Assembly (NCBI RefSeq): GCF_030283205.1
Contig: NZ_JASNWF010000003.1
Span: 483,347-547,346, forward strand
Reading direction: 5' to 3'
Origin: Actinomadura opuntiae
GTDB lineage: Bacteria; Actinomycetota; Actinomycetes; Streptosporangiales; Streptosporangiaceae
DNA: 64,000 nucleotides
A program made the translations under genes and the position numbers. Positions 40,800 through 50,241 of the stretch are shown piece after piece. The notes beneath the pieces were generated by a model. That model was not told the DNA's origin and searched no databases. It saw nothing but the letters and a program-made list of their open reading frames with translations. Numbering within the stretch: the first letter of the stretch is position 1; every line of letters starts with the position of its first letter.

Positions 40800-42094
40800 C
40801 GACGGCCGCCCCCGCCCGGCAGGTGTTCCGGCTGCCCGACCTCGGCGAGGGCCTCACCGAGGCCGAGATCGTCGAGTGGAAGGTCACGGTCGGCGACACC
40901 GTCCGGATCGACCAGGTCGTGGTGGAGGTCGAGACCGCCAAGGCGGCCGTCGAGGTCCCCGTCCCCTACGCCGGGACGGTGCTGAAGGTGCACGCCGAGG
41001 CGGGGACGGTCCTCGGGGTCGGCGAGCCCCTCATCGAGATCGGCCCCGCAGGCGCGGTCGAGGATCCGGCTGCTGCCCGATACCGCGAGGAGGAGCAGGC
41101 CGGCTCCGGCAACGTCCTGATCGGCTACGGCACGGGCGGCGCGGCGGGCGGACGCAGGCGGCGGCGCGGCAGGGCCCGGCCCGCCGGGCGAACGGCCCCC
41201 GAGACCGCACCGCCGGCCCGCAAGGCGCAGGCGCCCCGCGTGATCTCGCCGCTCGTGCGCCGGATCGCCGCCGAGCACGGGATCGACGTCGCCGCCGTCA
41301 CCCCCACCGGGCCGCGCGGCGTCGTCCTCCGCCGCGACGTCGAACAGGCCATCGCCGCCGGCACCCGCGACGAGCCCGCCGCCGCGCGGACGCCCGGCCC
41401 GGCGGACGAGCGCGTCCCGCTGCGCGGGCTGCGCCGGGCCGTGGCCGACAAGCTGACCCGCAGCCGGCGCGAGATCCCCGACGCCACGACGTGGGTGGAC
41501 GCCGACGCCACCGGCCTCGTCGCGGTCAAGGACGCGCTGCGCGAGAGCCGTCCCGACCTCGGCATCGGCCTGCTCGCGCTGCTGGCCCGCATCTGCGTGT
41601 CCGGCCTGCACCGGTTCCCGGAGCTGAACTCCTCGGTCGACACCGAGCGCGCCGAGATCGTCCGGCACGGGCGCGTCAACCTCGGGTTCGCCGCGCAGAC
41701 CGACCGCGGCCTCGTCGTGCCGGTCGTCCGGGACGCGCAGCAGATGACGACCGAGGAGCTCGCCGCCGAACTGGCCCGGCTCACCGGCCTGGCACGGGAC
41801 GGGAAGCTGCCGCCCGAGGCGCTGACCGGCGGCACCTTCACCCTCAACAACTACGGCGTCTTCGGCGTCGACGGATCGACCCCCATCATCAACCATCCGG
41901 AGGCGGCGCTCCTGGGCGTCGGACGCATCACCGACCGGCCGTGGGTGCACGGCGGCGCCGTCGTCCCGCGCAAGGTCACGCAGCTGTCCCTGACCTTCGA
42001 CCACCGGGTCTGCGACGGCGGCACCGCCGGCGGGTTCCTGCGCTACGTGGCCGACTGCGTGGAGAACCCCGCCGTCCTGATCGCGCACACCTGA
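40796..42094 (+). CDS. bkdC: Dihydrolipoamide acyltransferase E2 of the branched-chain 2-oxoacid dehydrogenase
   Basis: 432 residues. An N-terminal lipoyl domain (1-80) has the lipoylated lysine in ETAKAAV (Lys49); an arginine/proline linker leads to a peripheral-subunit-binding domain (about 142-182, SPLVRRIAAEHGIDVAAV), then the catalytic domain with FDHRVCDGG (His403) at the end. It transfers the acyl group to CoA. Only one lipoyl domain is present. E3 (lipoamide dehydrogenase) is absent nearby and must come from elsewhere. Last gene of the operon; the next gene is convergent 15 bases away. Confidence 0.93.
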   Translation: MTTAAPARQVFRLPDLGEGLTEAEIVEWKVTVGDTVRIDQVVVEVETAKAAVEVPVPYAGTVLKVHAEAGTVLGVGEPLIEIGPAGAVEDPAAARYREEEQAGSGNVLIGYGTGGAAGGRRRRRGRARPAGRTAPETAPPARKAQAPRVISPLVRRIAAEHGIDVAAVTPTGPRGVVLRRDVEQAIAAGTRDEPAAARTPGPADERVPLRGLRRAVADKLTRSRREIPDATTWVDADATGLVAVKDALRESRPDLGIGLLALLARICVSGLHRFPELNSSVDTERAEIVRHGRVNLGFAAQTDRGLVVPVVRDAQQMTTEELAAELARLTGLARDGKLPPEALTGGTFTLNNYGVFGVDGSTPIINHPEAALLGVGRITDRPWVHGGAVVPRKVTQLSLTFDHRVCDGGTAGGFLRYVADCVENPAVLIAHT

Positions 42095-42109
42095 GGAACG
42101 GGACCGCGG

Positions 42110-43237
42110 CTAGCCGTGGCGGTCGGGCCGGTAGGGCGCGAGCGCCTCGGCGGGACGGCCGTGGATCTCCTGGTCGATCAGCTCGGCCAGATGGGGGCCG
42201 AGCGTGATGCCGCTGTGCGTGACGGCGGTATAGAGGCCGGGACGGTGCGGGCCGACCAGCGGATAGCCGTCGACGGGCAGCGGCCGGACGCACCGCCGCA
42301 CCCCGGCGACCCGCGCGGTCAGGCCGGGGAGGATCGTCCGGCCGCGGGCGAGGAGCTCGTCGCCTGCGGCCCGGACCCGCTCCTCCGGGACCGACTCGTC
42401 GACGCCGGCGTCGATGTCGTCGGCTTCGAGGACCAGTCCCCCGTTCTCCGCCTGCCGGGCCGACAGTTCGGGGGCGTGGACGAGGCCGTTGAGGGCGCCC
42501 GGCGCCGGGGTCGTGGTCGCGACGAGGCACGGCGCGGCCGAGCCGGGCGCGGCCGGATCGACCAGCGGCAGCGTGATCCCGGCGGTGGCCAGCAGCGCGG
42601 GCGCGTGCCGGCCCGCGGCGCAGATCGTGAGGTCGGCGTCCAGGTCACGGCCGTCGTCCAGCCGCACCCCGGTCACGCGGTCGCCGCGCAGGTTGAGCCG
42701 CTCGGCGCGGTGCCCGGTGACGATGTCGGCGCCGGACTGCTGCGCGCGCAGCGCGAGGGCCTGCGCGGCGGGGCCGCCGTGCACGTAGCCCTCGTCGGGG
42801 AAGTGCGCGATGAGCACGTCGGGCGGTGCGTTCAGGGCCGGCTCCAGCGCGCGCAACTCCTCCCGGTCGATCAGGCGGGCGGCGTATCCGAGGGCGGCCA
42901 GCCCTTCGACCCGTGCGGCCAGCCGGGCCTTCGCGTCATCGGCCGTCGCCCACACGACGTTGCCCACCGGCCGGTACCAGGACGGATCGCCCAGCCCGGC
43001 GGCCAGGTCACGCCAGGTGCGCAGCGCCTCGGTCCGGAACCGGTGGTACACCGGGTCGGCCGGGTCGCTGGCGTTGAGCCAGGCGTAGCTCGTGCCGGAC
43101 GTCCCGGCGCCGGGCCACTGCTCTTCCACCACGGTGACCGTGTCGCCCTCGCCGGGGCGCCCGCCGTCCAGCGGACGGGCGAGACGGTCGGCCAGCGCGG
43201 CCCCGACGATCCCCGCGCCGATGACGAGTATCCGCAT
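42110..43237 (-). CDS. FAD-dependent oxidoreductase, D-amino-acid-oxidase/glycine-oxidase fold
   Basis: 375 residues. The N-terminal dinucleotide fold is MRILVIGAGIVGAALADRLA, with a second family segment GTSYAWLNAS and the C-terminal DGYPLVGPHRPGLYTAVTHSGITLGPHLAEL. Members oxidise amino acids, sarcosine-like N-methyl compounds or related amines and give H2O2. The substrate is not readable. GAGGGG precedes the ATG at 43237; a longer in-frame extension is not used. It is convergent with the E2 gene. No partner subunits are adjacent. Confidence 0.87.
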   Translation of the reverse strand: MRILVIGAGIVGAALADRLARPLDGGRPGEGDTVTVVEEQWPGAGTSGTSYAWLNASDPADPVYHRFRTEALRTWRDLAAGLGDPSWYRPVGNVVWATADDAKARLAARVEGLAALGYAARLIDREELRALEPALNAPPDVLIAHFPDEGYVHGGPAAQALALRAQQSGADIVTGHRAERLNLRGDRVTGVRLDDGRDLDADLTICAAGRHAPALLATAGITLPLVDPAAPGSAAPCLVATTTPAPGALNGLVHAPELSARQAENGGLVLEADDIDAGVDESVPEERVRAAGDELLARGRTILPGLTARVAGVRRCVRPLPVDGYPLVGPHRPGLYTAVTHSGITLGPHLAELIDQEIHGRPAEALAPYRPDRHG

Positions 43238-43285
43238 ACCCCTCAGCGTGACAGGCCGCCGGGGCCGCGCCAAGAGCGGCCCGGG

Positions 43286-44146
43286 CTACCGCAGCGCGGA
43301 GGCGAGGCGGCGCCACTCCTCGCGGGGGAAGGCGTTCTGGTCGGCGGTCAGCACCTGCACGCAGACGTGGTCGGCGCCGGCGGCGCGGTGCTCGTCCACC
43401 CGGCGCCTGACCGCCTCCTCGTCGCCCCAGGCGATCAGCGCGTCGAACAGCCGGTCGCTCACCGACGCGACGTCCTCCTCCGTGTAGCCGAGGCGCAGCA
43501 GGTTGCCCGCGTAGTTCGGCAGGCCGAGGTAGGCGCCCAGCCAGCTCGTCCCGATGGCCCGCGCCTCGTCCCGCGTCGAGCAGAGGATCACCGTCTGCTC
43601 CGGGAGCACGAGCGGCCCGTCGCCGACCGCCTCGCGCGCCAGCCGGGTGTGCTCGGGCGGCACGAGGTACGGGTGGACGCCCCGTGCGCGCTTCGCCGCG
43701 GTCCCCAGCATCTTCGGGCCGAGCGCGGCGAGCACCCGGCTCTCACGCGGTACGGGCCGGTCCGCCTGGTCCAGGCCGTCGAGGAAGGCGCCCATCGCCG
43801 CGAGCGGTTTGCGGTACCGGCCGGGCTCCGAGGCGTCCACCAGCGGAGCGTGGCTCACCCCGATGCCCATCAGGAACCGGTCGCCGTGCTCGGCCGTCAG
43901 CGAGGCGAAGGACGCGGCGGCGTCCTCGGGCGCGTGCATCCACAGGTTCAGGATGCCGGTCGCGACGACGGCCTCCCGGGTCGCGGCGAGGAGGTTCCCG
44001 ACGGCGTCGAACACCGGCCCCCCGATGTCGGGGATCCACAGTGCGCGAAATCCCAGCTCCTCCAATTCCGCCGCGGCCTCCGCCGCCTCCGCGGCGTCCC
44101 CGTAGCGCAGTTGCTGGCTCCACACGCCGACTCCGGACAGCTCCAC
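43286..44146 (-). CDS. F420-type LLM-class oxidoreductase (TIGR03620-like)
   Basis: 286 residues with the luciferase-like TIM barrel: GVWSQQLRYGDAAEAAEAAAELEELGFRALWIPD region, ATGILNLW, and FLMGIGVSHAPLVD. The family as I recall it (TIGR03620) is predicted to use cofactor F420 in actinobacteria; the reaction is not known. The start is uncertain: GTG 44146 begins close to the normal family start, and GTG 44176 would add ten residues without a ribosome site. It stands between an FAD oxidase and the ctaD promoter region. Confidence 0.82.
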   Translation of the reverse strand: MELSGVGVWSQQLRYGDAAEAAEAAAELEELGFRALWIPDIGGPVFDAVGNLLAATREAVVATGILNLWMHAPEDAAASFASLTAEHGDRFLMGIGVSHAPLVDASEPGRYRKPLAAMGAFLDGLDQADRPVPRESRVLAALGPKMLGTAAKRARGVHPYLVPPEHTRLAREAVGDGPLVLPEQTVILCSTRDEARAIGTSWLGAYLGLPNYAGNLLRLGYTEEDVASVSDRLFDALIAWGDEEAVRRRVDEHRAAGADHVCVQVLTADQNAFPREEWRRLASALR

Positions 44147-44381
44147 GGCGTCCCGTCCCTCCCGGTCGTGCCGCACGGTCCGGCGGGCCGCCGTCCGTCC
44201 GGCCGGTCGTCCTTGATCTCCGGGACGAGCGTATCGGCGGGCCGCCCGGCGCGCCGTCCGCCCTCCCCCGGCCGCCTCGCCGCCGGGCGCCGCGTGACGA
44301 TGATCAGGGCATGCCGGGCGTTTGACGTGGGCTTTCTCCGGCTAGTGCCCGGGTAGGCACGGGGAGCGGGAGGGGGACCGG

Positions 44382-46070
44382 ATGACGGCGGTCGAGGAGG
44401 CAGCCGACACCAGCGCCGGGGAGGCGCTGGCGCGGCACGGTCTCGGGACGAGGATCGGCAGGGTCGCGGCGACGACCGACCACAAGACGGTCGGCTACCT
44501 GTACCTCGGCACCTCGTTCGCGATGTTCCTGATCGCCGGGCTGATGGCGATGCTGATGCGGGCCGAGCTGCTGCGCCCCGGCCTGCAGGTGATGAACGAG
44601 CTGCAGTACAACCAGCTCTTCACGATGCACGGCACGATCATGCTGCTGCTGTTCGCGACCCCGACGTTCCTCGGGTTCGCCAACGTGATCGTGCCGCTGC
44701 AGATCGGCGCGCCCGACGTGGCGTTCCCGCGGCTCAACGCGCTGACCTACTACCTGTTCGCGTTCGGCTCGCTGATGCTGCTGGCCGGCTTCCTCATGCC
44801 GAACGGCGCCGCCGACTACGGGTGGTTCGCCTACTCGCCGCTGACGTCGTCGACGTTCTCGCCCGGCCAGGGCAAGGACCTGTGGGTCATGGGCCTGATC
44901 CTGTCGGGCGTCGGGACGACGCTGACCGGGGTGAACCTGATCACCACCATCATCACGATGCGGGCCCCCGGCATGCTGATGTTCCGGATGCCGATCTTCA
45001 CCTGGAACGTGCTGCTCACCAGCCTGATGGTCATCATCGCGTTCCCGGTACTGGCCTCCGCCCTGTTCGCGCTGGAGGCCGACCGCCGGCTCGGCGCCCA
45101 CGTCTACGACGGCGCGAACGGCGGGGCGCTGCTGTGGCAGCACCTGTTCTGGTTCTTCGGCCATCCCGAGGTCTACATCGTGGCGCTGCCGTTCTTCGGG
45201 ATCGTCACCGAGATCATCCCGGTGTTCGCCCGCAAGCCGCTCTTCGGCTACCTCGGCATGGTCGCCGCGACGATCAGCATCACCGGGCTGTCCATGACCG
45301 TCTGGGCGCACCACATGTTCGCCACCGGCCAGGTCCTGCTGCCGTTCTTCTCGATCACCTCGTTCATGATCGCGGTGCCGACGGGCATCAAGTTCTTCAA
45401 CTGGGTCGGCACCATGTGGAAGGGCGAGCTCTCGCTCGAGACGCCGATGCTGTGGGCGATCGGCTTCCTGGTGACGTTCCTGTTCGGCGGCCTCACCGGC
45501 GTGATCCTCGCGTCGCCCGCCATGGACTTCCACCTCACCGACTCGTTCTTCGTCGTCGGGCACATGCACTACGTGCTGTTCGGCACGGTGGTGTTCGCGA
45601 TGTTCGGCGGCTTCTACTTCTGGTGGCCGAAGATGACCGGCAAGAAGCTGAACGAGACCTGGGGGAAGATCCACTTCTGGACGCTGTTCGTCGGCTTCCA
45701 CACCACCTTCCTCGTCCAGCACTGGCTCGGCGCCGAAGGCATGCCGCGCCGCATCGCCGACTACCCGCAGGAGTTCGCGACGCTCAACCTCGTGTCGTCG
45801 ATCGGCTCGTTCATCCTCGGCGCGTCGACGTTCGCGTTCCTGTGGAACATCTACCGGACGCACCGCCGCGGCGAACCCGTCGGCGTGGACGACCCGTGGG
45901 GGTTCGGCGGCTCGCTGGAATGGGCGACCTCCTGCCCGCCGCCCCGCCACAACTTCACCTCGATGCCGCGGATCCGCTCCCTGCGTCCCGCGTTCGATCT
46001 GCGCTACCCACCGCTGGAGCCGCCGCAGGAGGCGGAGATCGCTACGCCCCCGCCTCCCGGCCGGTCATGA
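44382..46070 (+). CDS. ctaD: Cytochrome c oxidase subunit I (stand-alone copy)
   Basis: 562 residues with 12 membrane segments of the haem-copper oxidase. Histidine ligands are in FTMHGTIM (low-spin haem), [12 protein letters not shown] (CuB His with crosslinked Tyr), AHHMFATG (CuB) and [10 protein letters not shown] (haem a and a3). PEVY marks a proton-pumping A-type enzyme. CtaC, CtaE, CtaF and the bc complex are not next to it, so this looks like an extra copy of the kind several actinobacteria carry; it would need the other subunits from the main locus. TTGACG at 44322-44327 could be a promoter element. Downstream is a run of hemerythrin and ferritin-like genes in the opposite direction. 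Confidence 0.95.
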   Translation: MTAVEEAADTSAGEALARHGLGTRIGRVAATTDHKTVGYLYLGTSFAMFLIAGLMAMLMRAELLRPGLQVMNELQYNQLFTMHGTIMLLLFATPTFLGFANVIVPLQIGAPDVAFPRLNALTYYLFAFGSLMLLAGFLMPNGAADYGWFAYSPLTSSTFSPGQGKDLWVMGLILSGVGTTLTGVNLITTIITMRAPGMLMFRMPIFTWNVLLTSLMVIIAFPVLASALFALEADRRLGAHVYDGANGGALLWQHLFWFFGHPEVYIVALPFFGIVTEIIPVFARKPLFGYLGMVAATISITGLSMTVWAHHMFATGQVLLPFFSITSFMIAVPTGIKFFNWVGTMWKGELSLETPMLWAIGFLVTFLFGGLTGVILASPAMDFHLTDSFFVVGHMHYVLFGTVVFAMFGGFYFWWPKMTGKKLNETWGKIHFWTLFVGFHTTFLVQHWLGAEGMPRRIADYPQEFATLNLVSSIGSFILGASTFAFLWNIYRTHRRGEPVGVDDPWGFGGSLEWATSCPPPRHNFTSMPRIRSLRPAFDLRYPPLEPPQEAEIATPPPPGRS

Positions 46071-46092
46071 CCGTCCACGGACCGGCGGCGGC

Positions 46093-46668
46093 TCAGCCCC
46101 GGTCGCGGCCGGAGATCTTGTCGAGCATCCGGTCGGCCGCCGCGACCATCGGCCCCGCCGCCTTCAGGACGCCGGGCCTGGGCGGGGTGTTGGGGTGCGG
46201 GCGGGTCGGCGCGCGCCGCTTGCCCGCCTCCACCTTGCGGCCGAGTTCCTTCGCCCGCTCGGCGGTCATGACCGCGCGCAGGCGCGGCCACACCTGCTCC
46301 TCCTCGTAGGCGATGTGCTCGCGGGCGTCGGCGATGAAGTCCGCCAGCAGCTCCTCGAACCTGTCCTGCCAGGCGTGCACGGCGATGAGGTCGTCCAGCA
46401 CCTGCTTGGCGGACTGCTCCTGCGCCACGGCGTGGTCGGCCATCCGGTCCCCCTCCGGGACCAGTTCGCGGACGGCGGGCCAGAAGTACTCCTCCTCCAC
46501 CGCCTCGTGCTTGGACTCCTCGGTGATGAGCCTCTGCACCACCTTGCGGCGCTGCACGAGCGCGTCCTCGCCGGCGCCGGTCGCCTTGGTGGGGCCGGCC
46601 TCCAGCTCGTCCAGCATCCGCCTGACCTCGGTGTGGTCCTCGGCCAGCACCGTGAACACGTCGGCCAT
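46093..46668 (-). CDS. Hemerythrin-domain protein 1
   Basis: 191 residues. A four-helix hemerythrin/HHE fold with iron ligands suggested by EDHTEVRR, KHEAVEEEYFWP, DHAVAQEQ and EHIAYEEEQVWP. The end (about residues 145-191) is a basic, proline-rich tail followed by AAGPMVAAADRMLDKISG, a segment that also occurs in the second hemerythrin of this cluster. HHE proteins bind oxygen, NO or iron at a di-iron site. GAGGAGGAGAG precedes the ATG at 46668. It follows the alcohol dehydrogenase gene by 26 bases. Confidence 0.9.
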   Translation of the reverse strand: MADVFTVLAEDHTEVRRMLDELEAGPTKATGAGEDALVQRRKVVQRLITEESKHEAVEEEYFWPAVRELVPEGDRMADHAVAQEQSAKQVLDDLIAVHAWQDRFEELLADFIADAREHIAYEEEQVWPRLRAVMTAERAKELGRKVEAGKRRAPTRPHPNTPPRPGVLKAAGPMVAAADRMLDKISGRDRG

Positions 46669-46694
46669 CTCTCCTCCTCGTGCCCCCGGACGGC

Positions 46695-47870
46695 TCAGCC
46701 GTGCGGGCGGATCACCGCCCGCACGCAGCCGTCGCTCTTGTGTTTGAAAAGGTCGTAGGCGCGGGGCGCGTCGTCGAGGGGCATCTCGTGGGTGGCCAGA
46801 TGGCGGGTCTCGAGCTCTCCGGCGGCGATGCGGTCCAGGAGCATCGGGATGTAGCGCTGGCCGTGCATCTGGGCGCCGCGGAAGGTGAGGCCCTTGTTCA
46901 TCAGCGCGCCGAGCGGGAACTTGTCGACCACGCCGCCGAAGACGCCGAGCACGAACACCGAGCCGCCCTTGCGGCACGCGTAGACGGCCTCGCGCACCGC
47001 GGCGGGCCGGTCGGTTTGCGCCCGCAGCCGCTGCTTGGCCCGGTCGTAGGCGTTCTCGGGGCCGGTGGTGTGGGCCTCCATGCCGACCGCCTCGATGCAC
47101 ACGTCCGGGCCGCGCCCGCCGGTCCGTTCCCGGAGCTCGGCTCCGACGTCGGTGGCGGTGTAGTCGATGGCTTCGGCGCCCACGTGCTCGCGGGCCATGG
47201 CGAGCCGCTCGGGGAAGCGGTCGATGCAGATGACGCGTTCGGCGCCCAGCAGCAGCGCGGCGCGCGCGGCCATCTGGCCGACCGCGCCGCGGCCCCACAC
47301 CGCGACGACGTCGCCGGGCCGCACGCCGCCGAGGTCGGCGCCCATCCATCCGGTGGGCGCCGAGTCGGAGGCGAACAGCGCGCTGACGTCGTCGACGCCG
47401 TCGGGCACGGGGAACGCGCCGTAATCGGCGAAGGGCACGCGGACGTACTCGGCGTGGCTGCCCCGTAGGCCGCCCATGGCGTGCGAGTAGCCGAACACCG
47501 CGCCCGGCTCGTAGCCCCACATGGCCTGGGTGATGCCGGGGTTGGTGTTGGAGTTGTCGCACAGCGACCACAGGTCGTTGGCGCAGTACCAGCAGCGCCC
47601 GCAGCCGACGAAGGAGCACACCACGACCCGGTCGCCGACCTTGTGGCGGCGGACGCCCGGGCCGGTCTCGACGACCTCGCCGAGGAACTCGTGGCCGATG
47701 ACGTCGCCGGCCCGCATCGCGGGGATGTATCCGCCGATCAGATGCAGGTCGGAGCCGCATGTCGTACTCGCCATGACCTTGACGATGACGTCCTGGTCGT
47801 TGCGCAGCTCCGGTTCGGGGACGTCCCGCACCGCCAGCTCGTCGACGCCCTCCCAGCACAGTGCCCTCAC
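46695..47870 (-). CDS. Zinc-dependent dehydrogenase, glutathione-independent formaldehyde-dehydrogenase-like
   Basis: 391 residues of the MDR family. Catalytic-zinc ligands are in STTCGSDLH and GHEFLGE; the structural zinc cysteines are in CSFVGCGRCWYCANDLWSLC. A long insert (SNTNPGITQAMWGYEPGAVFGYSHAMGG region) and a late PENAYDRAKQRLRAQTDRPAA segment match the formaldehyde-dismutase/FDH-like subgroup, which keeps NAD tightly bound. It could detoxify aldehydes. GTG start at 47870. Operon with the hemerythrin gene downstream; position within an iron/redox cluster suggests a stress role. Confidence 0.87.
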   Translation of the reverse strand: MRALCWEGVDELAVRDVPEPELRNDQDVIVKVMASTTCGSDLHLIGGYIPAMRAGDVIGHEFLGEVVETGPGVRRHKVGDRVVVCSFVGCGRCWYCANDLWSLCDNSNTNPGITQAMWGYEPGAVFGYSHAMGGLRGSHAEYVRVPFADYGAFPVPDGVDDVSALFASDSAPTGWMGADLGGVRPGDVVAVWGRGAVGQMAARAALLLGAERVICIDRFPERLAMAREHVGAEAIDYTATDVGAELRERTGGRGPDVCIEAVGMEAHTTGPENAYDRAKQRLRAQTDRPAAVREAVYACRKGGSVFVLGVFGGVVDKFPLGALMNKGLTFRGAQMHGQRYIPMLLDRIAAGELETRHLATHEMPLDDAPRAYDLFKHKSDGCVRAVIRPHG

Positions 47871-47912
47871 GCTCGTCCCTCCCCAGCCTTCACGGTCGTC
47901 CCTCCCCCGCCC

Positions 47913-48365
47913 TCACAAGCGTCCCTCGCCGCCGGCGCGCCGGGTGACCAGGCCCATCAGCCTCCCGCCCACCGTGGGCCGGGTGGTCGGCGGCGCGTCC
48001 GGCCGCATGACCTCGCCGGTCTCGGCGAGCGACTTGGCCTCCCGCAGCGCCTGCCGCACCTGCTGGCGGGGGTCGGTGCCGGTCAGCCGCGCCAGCGTCC
48101 CGCCGCCGTCCGCCTCGCGCAGCCGCGCGGCCAGCTCGGTGCCCTTGCCGCCGGGCGCCTCGGCCGTCCGGACCTCGATGTGGTCGCCGAGCCGGGCCAG
48201 CGGGGCGGGCAGCCCGCGGCCGAACTCCCCGGGCGGGCGGTTGACGGTGACGGTCAGCCAGCGGCCGGGCCCCTCCTCACCCGAGGCGGCGCCGGACCGC
48301 AGGCGGCGCACGACGCCCGCGACGGCGCCGGCCGCGACCATGGCCACCACGATGGCGCGCTTCAT
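47913..48365 (-). CDS. Small protein, SRPBCC-like, function unknown
   Basis: 150 residues. An N-terminal hydrophobic stretch (RAIVVAMVAAGAVAGVV) could be a signal anchor. The part RWLTVTVNRPPGEFGRGLPAPLARLGDHIEVRTAEAPGGKGTELAARL has the strand-helix pattern seen in SRPBCC-type stress proteins of actinobacteria. GGAGGGGAAG precedes ATG 48365; a TTG start upstream is rejected. It lies between a dehydrogenase and the second hemerythrin. I do not recognise a specific family. Confidence 0.65.
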   Translation of the reverse strand: MKRAIVVAMVAAGAVAGVVRRLRSGAASGEEGPGRWLTVTVNRPPGEFGRGLPAPLARLGDHIEVRTAEAPGGKGTELAARLREADGGGTLARLTGTDPRQQVRQALREAKSLAETGEVMRPDAPPTTRPTVGGRLMGLVTRRAGGEGRL

Positions 48366-48440
48366 CTTCCCCTCCAAGCACAGGTCGCCGGCGCCGGCGC
48401 CCGGGCCGGGCTCGCGCGCCGGGCCCGGGCGCCGCGCCGG

Positions 48441-49013
48441 TCAGCCCTTGTCGCGGGCGTCGCGGATCATGTCGCGGACGCGGTCCACGACCGCGACCAT
48501 CGGGCCGGCGAGCATGTTCTTGGTCGCCGACTCCACCCCCGGGTGCGGATGGGTGGGCGCGGTCGCCTCCGCCGCGCGGACGGCGGCGGCGAACCCCTTG
48601 AGCTGCGTCGGGCTGAACTGGTCGCGGAGCCGGTCGAACTCGTAGCGCTCCTCGGCCCTGGCGTGGGTGAGCACGTCCAGCCGGAGCTTGTCGATCGACT
48701 TCAGGAACCGCGGGTCGTCGGTGTCCATGCCGTCCAGCTCCGAGAGCAGCTCCTTGGCCTCGCGCTCCTCGGCCAGCCGGTCGTCGACGATCCCCTCGCC
48801 GCCGGGCAGCCGCCGGGCGGCCGGGTGGACGATCTCCTCCTCGGCCGTCTCGTGCACCGCCAGCAGCCGCACGAGCGCCCGGAAGGCCTCCTTGCGCTCC
48901 CGCCCCTCGGAGTGGATCACCTCGTCGAACAGGTCGCGGATCCGCCCGTGCTGTGCCCGCAGCAGATCGATGACATCGCCGGTGGACTCCACCCGCGTGG
49001 TTGTGGCGCTCAC
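48441..49013 (-). CDS. Hemerythrin-domain protein 2
   Basis: 190 residues, HHE/hemerythrin fold: RAQHGRIRDLFDEV, VHETAEEEIVHPAARR and THARAEERYEFDRL hold likely iron ligands. The C-terminal AGPMVAVVDRVRDMIRDAR is similar to the tail of hemerythrin 1, suggesting gene duplication in the cluster. GTG start at 49013. Gene order 61-60-59 on the minus strand (ferritin-like, hemerythrin, SRPBCC-like) has short gaps (22 and 75 bases), consistent with one transcript. Confidence 0.9.
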   Translation of the reverse strand: MSATTTRVESTGDVIDLLRAQHGRIRDLFDEVIHSEGRERKEAFRALVRLLAVHETAEEEIVHPAARRLPGGEGIVDDRLAEEREAKELLSELDGMDTDDPRFLKSIDKLRLDVLTHARAEERYEFDRLRDQFSPTQLKGFAAAVRAAEATAPTHPHPGVESATKNMLAGPMVAVVDRVRDMIRDARDKG

Positions 49014-49035
49014 AGCCGTCCTCTCCTTCTGGTCG

Positions 49036-50241
49036 TCACCGGGCGGGCTTGTCGCGCAGCCGCTCGACGGGATGGGGGCCTTCGGTGGCCAGGCGGTACT
49101 CGTCGCCGAACTTGGCGCGGTGCTCGTCGATCACGCGCTCCTGCGCGCCGGGCTCGGCGTTGATCCTCTCCTGCATCCGCTCGAACCGCTCGTGCATCTC
49201 CTGCACGTAGCCGGTGCCCAGCGTGGTGAAGTCGATCTGGGTGCCGAGCAGCTCGCGCACCAGCTGCTTGTTCGGCTCGAAGGTGACCGGCTCGGGCAGC
49301 GCGGGCGCCAGGATGCTCTCCGGGTCGCGGCCGTCGTGGCGGCGCATCAGGTCGCAGGCGATCCGCAGGTGCTCCAGCTCCATGTTCAGGTGCAGCTCCC
49401 AGATGCCCTTGACGCGCGGGTCGGTCTCGGTCTGCATGAACGAGTAGTACAGGTAGCACTCGTTGTACTCGTGGTTGACGAGCCGCTCCCACCACGTCTC
49501 GCCCGGGTCGACCAGCGACTCGTAGTGGGTGACGTGCTCCTCCTCCACCAGTCCGATCTCCTGGTAGAGCTGCCGCGCGATGGGCTCCATGTACATGGGG
49601 CCGACGTTCATGTAGAAGTTCATCGTCTGCTGCTCGGCCGACATGATCGTCAGCGCGTGCAGCTTGGACAGCGGCGCCGCGGCGGTCTTGTCATAGGGCT
49701 CGCGGACGTTGTCGACGGGGTCGCGGTGCTGCAGGTGGCCGGGGCGTCCCGGCATCACCTCGGTGAGCTGGTCGACGATCTTCTCGGCCTTGCGGTGCTC
49801 GATCATCTCGTACAGGTTGGCGTACCGGTACAGGTGGTCGAAGTCCTCCAGCAGCCCGAACTCGTAGGCCTGCCTGAGGTAGGGGTCGGGCTCCTGCCGG
49901 GCGACCCAGCCGGTCAGGTCGACCGCGACCTGCTCGTAGCTGATCGTGGTCTCCAGGATCGAGGCGGGACCGGGCAGCAGCCAGTTGACGACCTTCTGCT
50001 GCTGGGCCTCGATGTAGCGGACCCGGGCCAGCTGCTGCTTGACCTCCAGGTCCGGGCAGACGCGGGCGAAGTGGTGGCTGAACATGATCGCCTCCACCTC
50101 GATGCCGTTCATCGCGATGATGCGGCACTTGGTGTAGGGATCGGACTCGTCGGGATCGACGGGTGCGACGTCCAGCTGCGCCCAGTTGCGCAACTGGTCG
50201 TCCAGCGGGATTCCGCGGTGTTCGAGCGGGTTGAACGCCAT
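49036..50241 (-). CDS. Large ferritin-like protein, unassigned
   Basis: 401 residues, mostly helical. Repeated E-x6-H/E-H patterns typical of ferritin-like di-iron proteins appear twice: GIEVEAIMFSHHFARVCPDLEVKQQLARVRYIEAQQQ region near 55-90 and EEEHVTHYESL plus MELEHLRIACDLMRRHDG in the second half, so it may be a two-bundle protein. There is no signal peptide. I do not know a named family or reaction. The ATG at 50241 is the first sensible start; upstream codons are rejected. It is the first gene of a minus-strand set with hemerythrin 2. Divergent from the methyltransferase. Confidence 0.72.
   Translation of the reverse strand: MAFNPLEHRGIPLDDQLRNWAQLDVAPVDPDESDPYTKCRIIAMNGIEVEAIMFSHHFARVCPDLEVKQQLARVRYIEAQQQKVVNWLLPGPASILETTISYEQVAVDLTGWVARQEPDPYLRQAYEFGLLEDFDHLYRYANLYEMIEHRKAEKIVDQLTEVMPGRPGHLQHRDPVDNVREPYDKTAAAPLSKLHALTIMSAEQQTMNFYMNVGPMYMEPIARQLYQEIGLVEEEHVTHYESLVDPGETWWERLVNHEYNECYLYYSFMQTETDPRVKGIWELHLNMELEHLRIACDLMRRHDGRDPESILAPALPEPVTFEPNKQLVRELLGTQIDFTTLGTGYVQEMHERFERMQERINAEPGAQERVIDEHRAKFGDEYRLATEGPHPVERLRDKPAR

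Noticed and set aside
44177..44381. Confident promoter for ctaD
   Set aside because: TTGACG at 44322-44327 has no -10 partner at good spacing, so I only mention it in the ctaD entry.
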